A stretch of 64,000 bases of DNA. Source: Cylindrospermum stagnale PCC 7417 (lineage in GTDB: Bacteria; Cyanobacteriota; Cyanobacteriia; Cyanobacteriales; Nostocaceae). The notes under the pieces were generated by a model. It saw only the letters and a list, made by a program, of their open reading frames with translations. It had not been told where the DNA came from and ran no database searches. A program made the translations under genes and the position numbers. Positions 51,873 to 61,069 of the stretch are shown here, piece after piece (the stretch's first letter is position 1; each line of letters opens with the position of its first letter). The DNA is taken from contig NC_019744.1 of NCBI RefSeq assembly GCF_000317535.1, positions 90,333 to 154,332 of the forward strand. The letters run 5' to 3'.

Positions 51873-54800
51873 TTACTGCTCTTTTAAAATTTTCATGTAC
51901 AGTTCTGCCAAGTCTGCCAATTCGCCCCGCACTCCAGCGTCAATCAGTTGTTGGCGTTCTTTGTCAGAGAAAGTTGGCCACTTTTTATCTTTCGGCCATG
52001 CTGCATTTGTGAGTGTATCAGTGACGAATTGCTTAAATACTGCATCTGTCCACGATTCTTGTTCATTTTGCCCGTACCACATTTCGCGGGTGGCTTCGAT
52101 GGTGTAAATCACCTGATGGCATTGGGAGGTTTGCAGGTTTTTCATAATCTCCCAGAGTGTCTGGAAGCGGTCTAAGTCTTCGAGGTAGAAGGGGCGTGTT
52201 TGGCGAGGGCGGCGACCCTCTTTGTCGTAGTGAATCTCGAAGCGGCGGGCGGTGCTATCGAGGTATTCAAAGTCAAAGGTGGAAGGGGTGAAATAGATTT
52301 GATCGCCTTTTTTTAAGTCCCCAGGATGAACTAACCAGCAGGGTTCGGTTGTACCGGGTCGCTGACTTTTGATAGCGCGGTTCCGTTCAGTTTTCACCTT
52401 GCTATCATCATCATTGGTTTCTAGAAAGACGTAGGGATACCAATTGTCGGGTGTGTTGCCATCGCCCATTTTGGCGGGGACGTGCCAAGTGATTGAGCGC
52501 TCATCTTGAGTCAGTGTTAGGGTAATGGTTTGATCAAATTGTTTTGTGCCATTTGCCAGTTTGGCCTTCTCTTTGGGCAATTGTCCTGTATATGTTGACT
52601 GCACGTGCCAGAGTTGCTTATCAGTAGGCGATTTGTAGGTCAGCATTTGCCGTCCTGCATCCAGGGCGGCCCGGAGGGGAGTACGACGATGGAAATATAC
52701 AACGCCCAAATGCAGAGGTAGACGATTGCGAACTTTGCCCATCTCGCGATCGTATTTCGTTTGAATTGTGTTGATTACTTCAAGCGACTTTTCTGCTGGG
52801 ACAAGCGCCATGAAGGTGCGCGGTTCAGCAAGAATTTGAATAACAGGAGTACATTCTGTAAAATCAAGCGTAATATCATTACTGTTGATGTCTAATTGAC
52901 CACCTAATTTGTTAGGATTACCGTATCCAGTTGGCTCTTCTATAGAAACTTGCTGATTGTTCAAGTGGCTACGAACAAATTCAGCTGCTATTGTACTATC
53001 TAAAGAGCGATTAATGTTTTCACTTTCTTTATTATCAGAGAATGTATTAAGTTGCTTGGCAACATAGCAAAGATTATCTGTTGTAATTAGTCTATCATCC
53101 CAAAGTAAGACACTTAATTTGGCATTTTTTAAAACCAGATCATAGTTGCCAAAGTTGACCAGCTTGAGTCGAGAAATTTCGGATGTTTTAACTTGAATAT
53201 TGAGGCGACATTTTACTTTTGATAGCTGTGTATCTGGTACATCAGCTATGATTTCTTGCCAGAACTTCTGAGTAGTTTCCCATACCCGACGCAAGCGAGC
53301 AAATGAAGGATTTTGTCGCATCATTGCTAAGGCTAAAAGATAGGGGTCTTCAGATGTTCTTCCTTCTCCCAGATCGGTATCGGTAACTTGTAAATTATAA
53401 AATGGCTGTAGCAGTGGGGGATTTTGACCTTTACGTAGTCCGCGTGAATTTTTGGAAACTAGACCATCTAGCAATGTATTAGAAACAAATTGTCGTTTAT
53501 TTTCGGGTTTCTTGCTCAAAGCATTTTGAATCTCATTGAGCAAATTCTGATAATCAAAATTATGTTGCTTGCTTCCTTTTGGCTCTTTCCATATCTGGGA
53601 TTGAGGATCAGAAGAAACTATACTATTGAATGCCTCACCTGTTAGCCAGGATTCTAGTTCAAAGCGTCCAACGATTAGGGCAAGACGACCGTTAGTATCT
53701 GCTACTTCATCAATCCAAATTGTTGTATGTAAGTTTTTTGTCCAAGCTTTAGCGCGATTAGTTCGGCGTTGATAACATACATCACAAACTTTCAATTTTA
53801 GTGCTTTGTTGCTTGAACCAATTGGTCGCAAACTGCATATAGGACAAATATCCTGCTTTTCTTGAATATTCCAGTGTGATGCAATCGTTTTATCATTAGC
53901 ACTTAGTTTATTAGGTTTAGAAGTTGCTAATCTTCCAAACTTCAGAGTGTCGCGCGTGTGATCACTTAGTTTTAATACCCAACGGGCTTCACCTTTGAAC
54001 TGAAAGTTAGCAATTCTTTGTAAATACTCACACAATAAGCATCCTGATTTTGTTTTCCAATTCAGTAAATCAGCAATATCTGGAACAATAAATACACTAC
54101 CGTTTTCATCCCGATAAATTTCCAACCCTAAAGGATACTGTTCTTCAATAACTCTTTGAACTAAATCTAAAGCTTTACCAATCAACTCTTTGCGTGCCAG
54201 CAAATCACCAATGCGAACAGAGTCGCCCCAAAATGCAAGACCATCTAAACCAACTTTTAGCACTCGCCAGTAATATTTATCTTTAATGATATCAGTAACA
54301 GGTTCTTTCCAGCCAGCCAGCAAGTTTTGAGCTAATGCAGCTTTGAGAAAAGCAACACTGGCGGAAGTCTGGTCAAATAAAGAAACATCACTTAACGGAC
54401 GACGAGTTTCTGCAACTGTTTGGCGAAAATAACTCTCTAGCTGAGAGATAAAATATTTACGAAATCCTTTCCAGTCATATTTTGGGACTGTTAGTGAATT
54501 TTCCAATATTTGAATATGAGTTTGTAGAAAAGTATAAAACTTGTGCCACTCAGTTTGTTTCAGATCGATAGCCTTGCTCTCAGTACCAAATGCAGTTGAT
54601 AGATAGACTTTACCCACTTGACTGACTGCAAAGCGATTCAGAACTCCTTTTTCAATTCCCGATCCTCGTCCATGTGAGTCGTGTATCAATCTCAATAATC
54701 CTTGTACAATTTTTGCTGGATCTGGATCTCTGTGCTTTTCAATAAAATTGAAAAAACTTAAGGAACTACCTTGAAGCTCAGTAATGCCGAGTTGATTCCA

Positions 54801-55010
54801 GATCGATCCCGACCATGACGAATCTTGTAAGAGGTTATCTAATTGAGTAAAATTTGCTGTTAAATCTGTTGGAATTTGAATATCAATTCCAGAGTTAGGA
54901 TCATTCAAAAAATCCTTATGGAACTTACCCAACATATGAAGCCACATTGCCACTTCTGCCAATAGCAGAGCATCACGTTTATCCGCCAAATCTTGTAAAT
55001 TATGAGTCAT
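51873..55010 (-). CDS. cas10: Cas10 (Cmr2/Csx11-like) large subunit with altered active sites
   Basis: Cas10 by size (1045 residues), order and zinc cluster (C324/C327, C389/C392, C409/C412). The palm fold is visible: LAEPRTFMALVPAEKSLEVI corresponds to the usual GGDDxLAxxP strand, and LGVVYFHRRTPLRAALDAGR to the following GI-ahxxxPL element. GGDD is replaced by AEPR (residues 728-731), so cyclic oligoadenylate synthesis is not expected. The N-terminal nuclease motif HD appears as HM (LHMLGK, 25-29). ATG 55010 is chosen for its ribosome site and eleven-base overlap with the gene before it. Similar losses are known in III-C and other variants. Confidence 0.85.
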   Translation of the reverse strand: MTHNLQDLADKRDALLLAEVAMWLHMLGKFHKDFLNDPNSGIDIQIPTDLTANFTQLDNLLQDSSWSGSIWNQLGITELQGSSLSFFNFIEKHRDPDPAKIVQGLLRLIHDSHGRGSGIEKGVLNRFAVSQVGKVYLSTAFGTESKAIDLKQTEWHKFYTFLQTHIQILENSLTVPKYDWKGFRKYFISQLESYFRQTVAETRRPLSDVSLFDQTSASVAFLKAALAQNLLAGWKEPVTDIIKDKYYWRVLKVGLDGLAFWGDSVRIGDLLARKELIGKALDLVQRVIEEQYPLGLEIYRDENGSVFIVPDIADLLNWKTKSGCLLCEYLQRIANFQFKGEARWVLKLSDHTRDTLKFGRLATSKPNKLSANDKTIASHWNIQEKQDICPICSLRPIGSSNKALKLKVCDVCYQRRTNRAKAWTKNLHTTIWIDEVADTNGRLALIVGRFELESWLTGEAFNSIVSSDPQSQIWKEPKGSKQHNFDYQNLLNEIQNALSKKPENKRQFVSNTLLDGLVSKNSRGLRKGQNPPLLQPFYNLQVTDTDLGEGRTSEDPYLLALAMMRQNPSFARLRRVWETTQKFWQEIIADVPDTQLSKVKCRLNIQVKTSEISRLKLVNFGNYDLVLKNAKLSVLLWDDRLITTDNLCYVAKQLNTFSDNKESENINRSLDSTIAAEFVRSHLNNQQVSIEEPTGYGNPNKLGGQLDINSNDITLDFTECTPVIQILAEPRTFMALVPAEKSLEVINTIQTKYDREMGKVRNRLPLHLGVVYFHRRTPLRAALDAGRQMLTYKSPTDKQLWHVQSTYTGQLPKEKAKLANGTKQFDQTITLTLTQDERSITWHVPAKMGDGNTPDNWYPYVFLETNDDDSKVKTERNRAIKSQRPGTTEPCWLVHPGDLKKGDQIYFTPSTFDFEYLDSTARRFEIHYDKEGRRPRQTRPFYLEDLDRFQTLWEIMKNLQTSQCHQVIYTIEATREMWYGQNEQESWTDAVFKQFVTDTLTNAAWPKDKKWPTFSDKERQQLIDAGVRGELADLAELYMKILKEQ

Positions 55011-56244
55011 GGCTAATTGCCTTCCTTTGACATAACTGCTCTGCCATTTCCTGAGCGCGATCGCACAACTCACTCAAATTAGTAAAGGGTACTTCGGTCA
55101 TAGATGGTTTGGAACGCGGTGGTGTAGTTTCGGGTGCTGGCTCTGGAGTAACAGTCTCGGCTAGTTGGCGACCTTCTCGTTCCCACCACTTTTTAGCCTT
55201 GTCGTAAAGCTGCTTTTCTTTCTTGCCAGATTTTCCAAACAAATATTCTGCTTCTAACTTTAGGCTGCCATCAGAACTTTGAAAGTCTGGATGCAGTTGT
55301 CCTTCTGCAATTAGGTAGCGGGGTAGCTGAGGTTCAGGCGATGTTACTTCGGGTTCAAGCTGCTTTAAGTCTGGCAAATCCGCCCGAATCGCCAGTTCAC
55401 CCGTACCATTGAGTTCTGCAATGCCAAAGCCACTACTGGTCTTGGCACCAAAACCATAGACTGTCAGCATTTTTTCGACTCCCTCGGCAACCAGTTGCAA
55501 GTCTGCGGCAACTTCATCTGATTTTACTGAACCAAAGGGGATGTATAGCAAGATGAATTCTCCTGTTGCATTAGCTGGAACAGACTCAATTAAAATTGGA
55601 TTCTTGCCTACGCCGGTTTTGCGATCGTGCGGGTTAATTACTTCCAGCCCAAGTTTGTCAAAGAAGGTTGGGTAAAAATAGAGGCGACCTGCTTGCCCTT
55701 TCTCATCCTCACGGGCATCACCAAGAAGGCGAATAATTTTGTCATCTCCTTTTTTATGTTCCATTTGCCACAATGTTGCTCGTAATGCTCCTTTCCAGCT
55801 TGTTGAGGCAACCATCGGGGTTTGAAATACCTTATCTTTGCGAACAGGGTTATCGAGCAGGTGAAAGATGCGATCGTCTTTACTCAGATAAGGCTTTCGC
55901 AGTTTGAAGGGGACACGCAGCATAAAGCTGAGTGATGGTAGGTAGTTGAGGGCAGAGAAGTCTGGTGTGAAGTGAAAGGCATCAGGAATAATGCTGGGTT
56001 TTAAATCTTTTTGCCAAGCATCACGAATGGAATTTTTGAGTTCAGAGCCTTGAGCTTCATACCACAAATAAGGAAGATGAGGCTCAATCTGAACTGACTT
56101 TTTAGCAGATTGCTCTATCTTCCTTTCTGCCTGTTGACGCGTACTTTTATCCTTTGCTTGCTTAAGTTCTGCTGAGGCTTGCTCAAGTTCACTGAAGCTG
56201 TTGCCCAACTGCTCTTTCCGAAAGACGTAATAATCATACTGCAT
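55000..56244 (-). CDS. RAMP protein of the Cmr operon (Cmr6-like)
   Basis: Contains the RAMP insertion PMVASTSWKGALRATLW (about residue 160) and the glycine loop TVYGFGAKTSSGFGIAEL (about residue 290) as in Cmr6-like Cas7 proteins. A charged helical N-terminus (residues 8-60, EQASAELKQAKDKSTRQQAE) and a proline-rich C-terminal extension (360-400) make it longer than typical Cmr6. ATG 56244 follows a strong AGGAAGG site and overlaps the preceding stop by eleven bases. Which of Cmr3 or Cmr6 it replaces cannot be settled by eye. Confidence 0.78.
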   Translation of the reverse strand: MQYDYYVFRKEQLGNSFSELEQASAELKQAKDKSTRQQAERKIEQSAKKSVQIEPHLPYLWYEAQGSELKNSIRDAWQKDLKPSIIPDAFHFTPDFSALNYLPSLSFMLRVPFKLRKPYLSKDDRIFHLLDNPVRKDKVFQTPMVASTSWKGALRATLWQMEHKKGDDKIIRLLGDAREDEKGQAGRLYFYPTFFDKLGLEVINPHDRKTGVGKNPILIESVPANATGEFILLYIPFGSVKSDEVAADLQLVAEGVEKMLTVYGFGAKTSSGFGIAELNGTGELAIRADLPDLKQLEPEVTSPEPQLPRYLIAEGQLHPDFQSSDGSLKLEAEYLFGKSGKKEKQLYDKAKKWWEREGRQLAETVTPEPAPETTPPRSKPSMTEVPFTNLSELCDRAQEMAEQLCQRKAISHDS

Positions 56245-57418
56245 AATTGCCTTCCTGTAATTGCAACAGGCTATGCAGAAATAACTTTGCCTCACTTATG
56301 AGTGGTGTTTTAGTATCTCTCGTTGAATTCATTTCACGCCAGATATGCAAGGTATACTTTGCTTCGAGGTGTTTATAAATATCATTTACGATCTTTTCTC
56401 TATCCCATCCATTTTTGTAAACCGCTGCTTCTTCAGGAATCCAGCCCCACACACGAATCAGCTTTTCATTGTCATAGGGACGGGAAATTTTGATTTTGGC
56501 AGCCATTCGCTCATCCTCCACCGTACCCATGATGAAGTGGCGTAAATCTTTATCACTATCTTTTTTAAGCACTAGACTTTTATGTGCACTCTTCCTCTGA
56601 ATGGGATCGTTCTCTGTTCTGAAAAGTTTTCGGAGGTCATACTTCAAGTTAAAGGTATCTTGCTCTTTAAACGAAGAAGTTAAATCCTTCGGTTGAATTT
56701 GTGCTAGAAAGATGTTTTGTAGTGCAGGTATATCTGGATAAAGTTGACTTCCATTTGTGGCAATGAGCCAATTATATAGAGGTTGAGTATTGATGCGATC
56801 GCCCTCAATCTCAATTACACCAAAACCCATTTGGGGACGCGCTCCTAATGCTGACCAATCAGCAATGAATTGAATTAATCCACCAATAATTTCTGGCTTA
56901 AAGTCTGGATTTAAGCTTTGAATTTTAATAATAAAAGAGCCAGTTATTGGAGTATTTGGAGGCTGAGGTTTAACGTCTTTTTTTGTTGGATCTGGGAAAT
57001 ACCAAGTTGGTGGCCGCTTCATACCTAAATAACTGCGGCTTGCTGTTATGGGATGCTGAATTGTTGCATCAGATACTTGAACTTCCTGAACTTCCAACCG
57101 AAATCGTCGTTTCCATCCAGTCGCGCCAAAAATTTGCGAGACATCGCAAAGTCCCGCATCGCGTAAGTATTTACGTCGCTCAACTTCATCTTGCAATTCA
57201 CGATACTTCTTAGCATTAAATTTTTGAGTATCTAGGCTACTGCGATCTTGTGATTTTTCAGCCGTAGGATCGCACACCACACCCCCTAAACCTCGTACCA
57301 ATACTTCCATCCACCAGCGTAGACTACCAAGCAGTCCAGTTTCGTGAATGAGATCGCACTTCCCAGCCTCAATGCCACCTGTCCAGATTGGAGTGAGAGT
57401 CTGAATTTTTACTTCCAT
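56234..57418 (-). CDS. cmr1: Cmr1-like RAMP
   Basis: The N-terminal IQTLTPIWTGGIEAGKCDLI and ETGLLGSLRWWMEVLVRGLG are the Cmr1 signature, in which GLLGSLRWW precedes the first RAMP helix. ARPQMGFGVIEIEG is its glycine loop. Cmr1 binds the 3' part of the guide-target duplex. It is the first gene of the operon. ATG 57418 (GTG 57424 is an alternative) has no ribosome site but a perfect hairpin at 57430-57451 just upstream. Confidence 0.88.
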   Translation of the reverse strand: MEVKIQTLTPIWTGGIEAGKCDLIHETGLLGSLRWWMEVLVRGLGGVVCDPTAEKSQDRSSLDTQKFNAKKYRELQDEVERRKYLRDAGLCDVSQIFGATGWKRRFRLEVQEVQVSDATIQHPITASRSYLGMKRPPTWYFPDPTKKDVKPQPPNTPITGSFIIKIQSLNPDFKPEIIGGLIQFIADWSALGARPQMGFGVIEIEGDRINTQPLYNWLIATNGSQLYPDIPALQNIFLAQIQPKDLTSSFKEQDTFNLKYDLRKLFRTENDPIQRKSAHKSLVLKKDSDKDLRHFIMGTVEDERMAAKIKISRPYDNEKLIRVWGWIPEEAAVYKNGWDREKIVNDIYKHLEAKYTLHIWREMNSTRDTKTPLISEAKLFLHSLLQLQEGNYAV

Positions 57419-57429
57419 TGCCACTGTCT

Positions 57430-57451
57430 GATACCCTTCACCAAGGGTATC
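57430..57451 (-). promoter_or_regulatory. Hairpin/palindrome before the Cmr operon
   Basis: GATACCCTT-cacc-AAGGGTATC, nine perfect pairs, ends six bases before the first possible start codon of cmr1. At that place it would sequester ribosome access, or it may be an operator of the promoter further upstream. It has no T-run, so it is not a terminator. Confidence 0.5.
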
Positions 57452-57808
57452 TAATTTTTAGAATTCTGGCTATAAAATCAACTTTATCTACTGCCTTTCC
57501 ATGTAATTAATCCCAGCAAGGAGACTGTAAGGGTGGAAAATACTGAGCATCAGATAATTTAGCAATCAAAAAAATGCCAAGAGCAGCTACATCCAAACGA
57601 TATGAAGCGTAGCTCTTGGGCGGGGAGTATCAATTGCAATAATTTAATAGTCAGTCTGCTAACGCAGACTTAGCTGAAAACCAGTTACATTAGCTATAGT
57701 CGTTTACTTATTACACTTTGCACAAGCAGTAAATCCTGCACAAACAGCACATTATTTAGGTTTAAAAACTTTAGTTTCCTTCGCAACCCCAATCAAGATT
57801 AAAACCCC
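57452..57808. other. Divergent region between Cmr and PRTRC-like operons
   Basis: No gene. Contains AGTCTGC-taac-GCAGACT (about 57651-57668), a perfect seven-pair hairpin, and AT-rich stretches that should hold promoters of both divergent operons. No CRISPR repeat is present. Confidence 0.45.
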
Positions 57809-58727
57809 ATGCTGAAAAAAACTACAAACCCAAAAACTGATTGATATCTTAAAAATACTCCCCCAACACTGGCCTATCATCCCAACTCAGGGAAAAAGAC
57901 CATTAGGATATCAATGGGAACAACATCCTTGGTCTCCTCAAGCATTGCTGAACGAACTACAGCAATATGAAAAAGTCCCAGTCAGAAACCGACATCACGG
58001 TTTTTACAAAATAACCCCCACAGGTATTGGTCTACTTTGTGGTCAAAACTCCCAGGAATTTTTAATCGCCATAGACTGTGATGGATATAGCGCCCATGCA
58101 GCAATTATCGCTCATCAACCACTACCCACCACAGTTACATTTACATCAGGACGACCAGGAAGGGCGCAATATTTACTGAAATTGCCAGGTAATACTCACC
58201 CTAAACTCAAATCCCGCAAAATCACCACCGCCCCCGGTGAAGTTTTAGAGTTTAGAGGTACTAACTTACCATCAATTCTTCCCCCCAGCATTCATCCAGA
58301 AACAGGTTATTATCGTTGGCTGAGTGGTTGTCGTCCTGATCAAATCGAAGTAGCGATCGCACCATCTTGGGTAATTGAGGAGATGTCGCAACCTGCAAAA
58401 CCACCGAAAACAGAGTACAACAAACATAATTCCTCTGGTGCGACCACACCGCGAACACAACCAAATCCACCATTTACAGATGGAGATGTGGAGACAGCAC
58501 TGCTACTACTAGGAATAATTCATCCTCGCTTTGCAGATAACTATGATTCATGGGTCAAAGTGGGAATGGCTTTGAAATCGGTTAATCCAAACCTACTTTC
58601 TGCTTGGGATGCATGGAGTCAACTATCACCTAAATATACACCTGGAGAGTGCGAATACAAGTGGCAATCCTTTAGAAAATTGGGGGTTACTATTATGATT
58701 TTGCATCGGTTAGCCAATCTTTCTTAA
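57809..58727 (+). CDS. Primase-polymerase with PriCT_2 domain; start separated by an A7 frameshift
   Basis: The main frame is open from 57816 and reads KKLQTQKLIDILKILPQHWP, IIPTQGKRPLGYQWEQHPW, the typical start of a cyanobacterial bifunctional primase/polymerase, then IAIDCDGYSA (metal-binding DxD) and SGRPGRAQYLLKLPG. Residues about 220-300 are a PriCT_2 domain (DVETALLLLGIIHPRF…WSQLSPKYTPGECEYKWQSF). The only good ATG, 57809, is out of frame by one base because of A7 at 57815-57821; six A's would join them. Otherwise a TTG at 57945 gives a protein lacking the first 45 residues. Primes plasmid or element replication. Confidence 0.8.
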
Positions 58728-58736
58728 CTACAAATT

Positions 58737-59201
58737 ATGGCAGAAACTCAAACTCAACAAAACTTGCATGAAGATGTAGATGCTGACAATAATGATGATA
58801 TCAGCACATTATCAACAGATGCTGATGTTGCTAACGTAGCGTCTCAGAAAGAAGATAAGTTTAATTTTGACAACACGACTATCATCTTAGGCATCCAAAT
58901 TCAACCAGGAAATACAGACGATTCACGACAGGTATTAATCACCGCTGGAATCAAGGGAGAACCACCAGTAATTCAAATCACTACAATCCAGGAACTCGCT
59001 CAATGTCCAGTAATAGCTGAAATTCTGATTAAATTAAAGACCATCTTACCACAAATGGCAGAGCAATCCCAGCAAAAAGAGGCTCAAAAACAAAAAAGCT
59101 CTGTCAAGCAATCAGAGAATAATAGAGTTGTAAATCCTCCTGATTTACCACCAACCAATCTCAACAAAGCCAAACCATCTAATCAATTAACACTCTTTTG
59201 A
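58737..59201 (+). CDS. PRTRC-operon protein, 154 residues, with C-terminal clamp-type motif
   Basis: Acidic N-terminus (1-40), a compact middle (FDNTTIILGIQIQPGNTDDS…EPPVIQITTIQELAQCPVIA, 45-105) and a disordered Gln/Pro-rich tail that ends exactly in QLTLF. This last pentapeptide matches the bacterial sliding-clamp-binding motif QL[S/D]LF at a free C-terminus. Position between a primase and the ubiquitin-like gene corresponds to PRTRC protein E, although sequence similarity is weak. It may recruit the system to replicating DNA; inference only. Confidence 0.65.
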   Translation: MAETQTQQNLHEDVDADNNDDISTLSTDADVANVASQKEDKFNFDNTTIILGIQIQPGNTDDSRQVLITAGIKGEPPVIQITTIQELAQCPVIAEILIKLKTILPQMAEQSQQKEAQKQKSSVKQSENNRVVNPPDLPPTNLNKAKPSNQLTLF

Positions 59202-59202
59202 T

Positions 59203-59637
59203 ATGCCTTACATTTTAATGATTGAAGGTCAAGAAATACCTATAGCTGAGGAAGTAGCAGCTAATGACCAAATACTGCGTGATGCCATCACACCATTCTA
59301 TCCAGAGATTGCTAATGCTGAAATTACAAGAGAAGAGAAGAATGGTATCACGCAAATTCGTATGGTTAAGAAGGCAGGTACTAAAGGAGTAGGTGATATC
59401 CTGCAAACTTTAATTGACAGCGAACACCAATTTAATCCGGCTCTTATCTTAAGCTGGCAAATAAAAATGCTGGAAATCCAAGGATGTCTCAACATCGAAA
59501 ATCTAATATTAGTACAAGACGAACTAGAAAAAGCAATTACCACTGGTAGAGAATGGCAAATTGAACTAGAAAAAAGTCTGCATCTACTCCAACAATTTCC
59601 TCCTATCCCCTCTCAAAAAATCATCACTGGATTTTAA
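59203..59637 (+). CDS. PRTRC protein C-like ubiquitin-fold protein with extension
   Basis: Residues 1-62 follow the PRTRC protein C pattern: short beta-grasp start (YILMIEGQEIPIAEEVAAND), AITPFYPEIANAEITRE and the terminal GTKG (59-62). Normal family members end at that point with about 70 residues; this one runs on for 82 more residues of helical sequence (ILQTLIDSEHQFNPALILSW…). So it cannot be conjugated through a C-terminal glycine unless it is cut after GTKG. Stop and next start overlap (TAATG). Confidence 0.75.
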   Translation: MPYILMIEGQEIPIAEEVAANDQILRDAITPFYPEIANAEITREEKNGITQIRMVKKAGTKGVGDILQTLIDSEHQFNPALILSWQIKMLEIQGCLNIENLILVQDELEKAITTGREWQIELEKSLHLLQQFPPIPSQKIITGF

Positions 59638-60383
59638 TGCAGTCTCAATATCAATTGGCTGCTGAGTATCTAAAAATTTACCAAATTCCCCAAACGGTTA
59701 AAGAGGGAATTTGGTATTTAGAGGAACTCAGTGAACAAATTACTTATCTCACCCTCTACAAAGAACTTTTCCCAATCGAATGGTCATCCTCGAAAACTCC
59801 CTTAAGACAACATTCATATCCCAGTGTCTATAGTGACATCGAGATTGAGTTTTTAGAGCTTGTAAATGAACGGCTATTTCCTTTGGAATGGTTGGAAGAT
59901 TTTCGGGGATGCACTGAAAGATACACAGAAGTTACCATTTCCCCCCAAAATATAGACTGGTGGGAAATGAGTTTAGAAGAATTCAGCTTCACAGAACAAT
60001 TTCTGTTGTCAATTATAGGTCATGGACATCCCAAAGCAGACTGGATTTTGTACTTCGGCTTTGTTCCTAGAAAGCTGTTAACTGTGGAGAGAATCGATTG
60101 GGAAAAACTCTCGTTACTTTGTCAACAAATAGCTTCACCTTTATCCTTATTGTATGATGTGATATCCATCATAGACCACAGTACAGAATGTATTTGGTTA
60201 GATACAACCCATCAAGATTATGTCTCGTTTGATTGGAATCAAGAGGTGCTGAGATATTTAGCACAACAGTGGCAAATTTGCCAAACATATTGTCAGAAAA
60301 TGACGCAATTTTCAGAATGGCTAGAATCTTCTGTTGACCATAGAAAACAGGTTATTAAACTATGGAACAAAGCTCAGGATTAA
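59637..60383 (+). CDS. PRTRC-operon protein of unknown function, 248 residues
   Basis: Mostly helical, rich in Trp, Glu and Leu (KEGIWYLEELSEQITYLTLY; LVNERLFPLEWLEDFRGCTE). No catalytic motif. The place between Ub-like and E2-like genes corresponds to PRTRC protein F in other operons, which also is poorly conserved, but I cannot confirm identity. Overlaps the next gene by 22 bases, so it is translated with it. Confidence 0.6.
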   Translation: MQSQYQLAAEYLKIYQIPQTVKEGIWYLEELSEQITYLTLYKELFPIEWSSSKTPLRQHSYPSVYSDIEIEFLELVNERLFPLEWLEDFRGCTERYTEVTISPQNIDWWEMSLEEFSFTEQFLLSIIGHGHPKADWILYFGFVPRKLLTVERIDWEKLSLLCQQIASPLSLLYDVISIIDHSTECIWLDTTHQDYVSFDWNQEVLRYLAQQWQICQTYCQKMTQFSEWLESSVDHRKQVIKLWNKAQD

Positions 60384-61069
60384 CTAATATCTTACCTCGG
60401 CTCAATGTCAGTGCTATCTCACATTCAATTATCAACCAAACTACTCATGGAGAAATACTGGCACATCTGTTATTTCTGCCAGGTCAATATCTTCTAGTTT
60501 ATAAGGAGGGAGAAGCTACCACCTACAAATTTATTTCTCCCGCAGCCTTAAGAGAAGCATTTGTTGCTGAACCCATTGACTCAGGTTATTTACCACCAAA
60601 TACCGTGAGGTGGGGAAGATGTTACAAAGGAGAATGGTTAGTGCAGTTTTATCCACCACAAAGTTGTTGCATTTCCTTAGAAAATACAACTTTAACAGTA
60701 CCTATGCCGGGGTTAGTATTTGCAGGATGCGATCGCAAATATTGGATTTGGGCAGTCAAGAAATTTGACCTCAATTCTCCCATATTTCATGCACCATTAC
60801 CAAACATTATGGAAAATGGTTCTATATGTTTTGGGGGAAACTCTGTTCCCAATTGTTCCGCTGCTCACATCATGCAGGTATGGCAGTTGTTTTGGCATAG
60901 TCCTTTTAATCAAGATTTGGTGCAGGGTAAATCCAAATCCTACCGCGAAAATGTGCGATCGCATCTCCAACAACTACACAACAGCAATGCCAAAAAATAC
61001 CCAACACGGGATTTAGTGCCCTGGGGTAACAAAACTATCACCACTGCAATTGAAGAAATTATCTCATGA
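60362..61069 (+). CDS. PRTRC protein B-like (E2-like)
   Basis: Clear PRTRC B pattern: NTVRWGRCYKGEWLVQFYPP, VPMPGLVFAGCDRKYWIWAV, FHAPLPNIMENGSICFGGN with Cys156 in the position of an E2 catalytic cysteine, WQLFWHSPFNQDLVQGKSKS and the ending DLVPWGNKTI. Thought to act as the E2-like partner of the E1 (ThiF) protein in the same operon. Overlaps its neighbours by 22 and 4 bases. Confidence 0.87.
   Translation: MEQSSGLTNILPRLNVSAISHSIINQTTHGEILAHLLFLPGQYLLVYKEGEATTYKFISPAALREAFVAEPIDSGYLPPNTVRWGRCYKGEWLVQFYPPQSCCISLENTTLTVPMPGLVFAGCDRKYWIWAVKKFDLNSPIFHAPLPNIMENGSICFGGNSVPNCSAAHIMQVWQLFWHSPFNQDLVQGKSKSYRENVRSHLQQLHNSNAKKYPTRDLVPWGNKTITTAIEEIIS

Noticed and set aside
57452..57808. CRISPR repeats next to the Cmr operon
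   Set aside because: Only isolated hairpins, no repeated unit of 28-40 bases.
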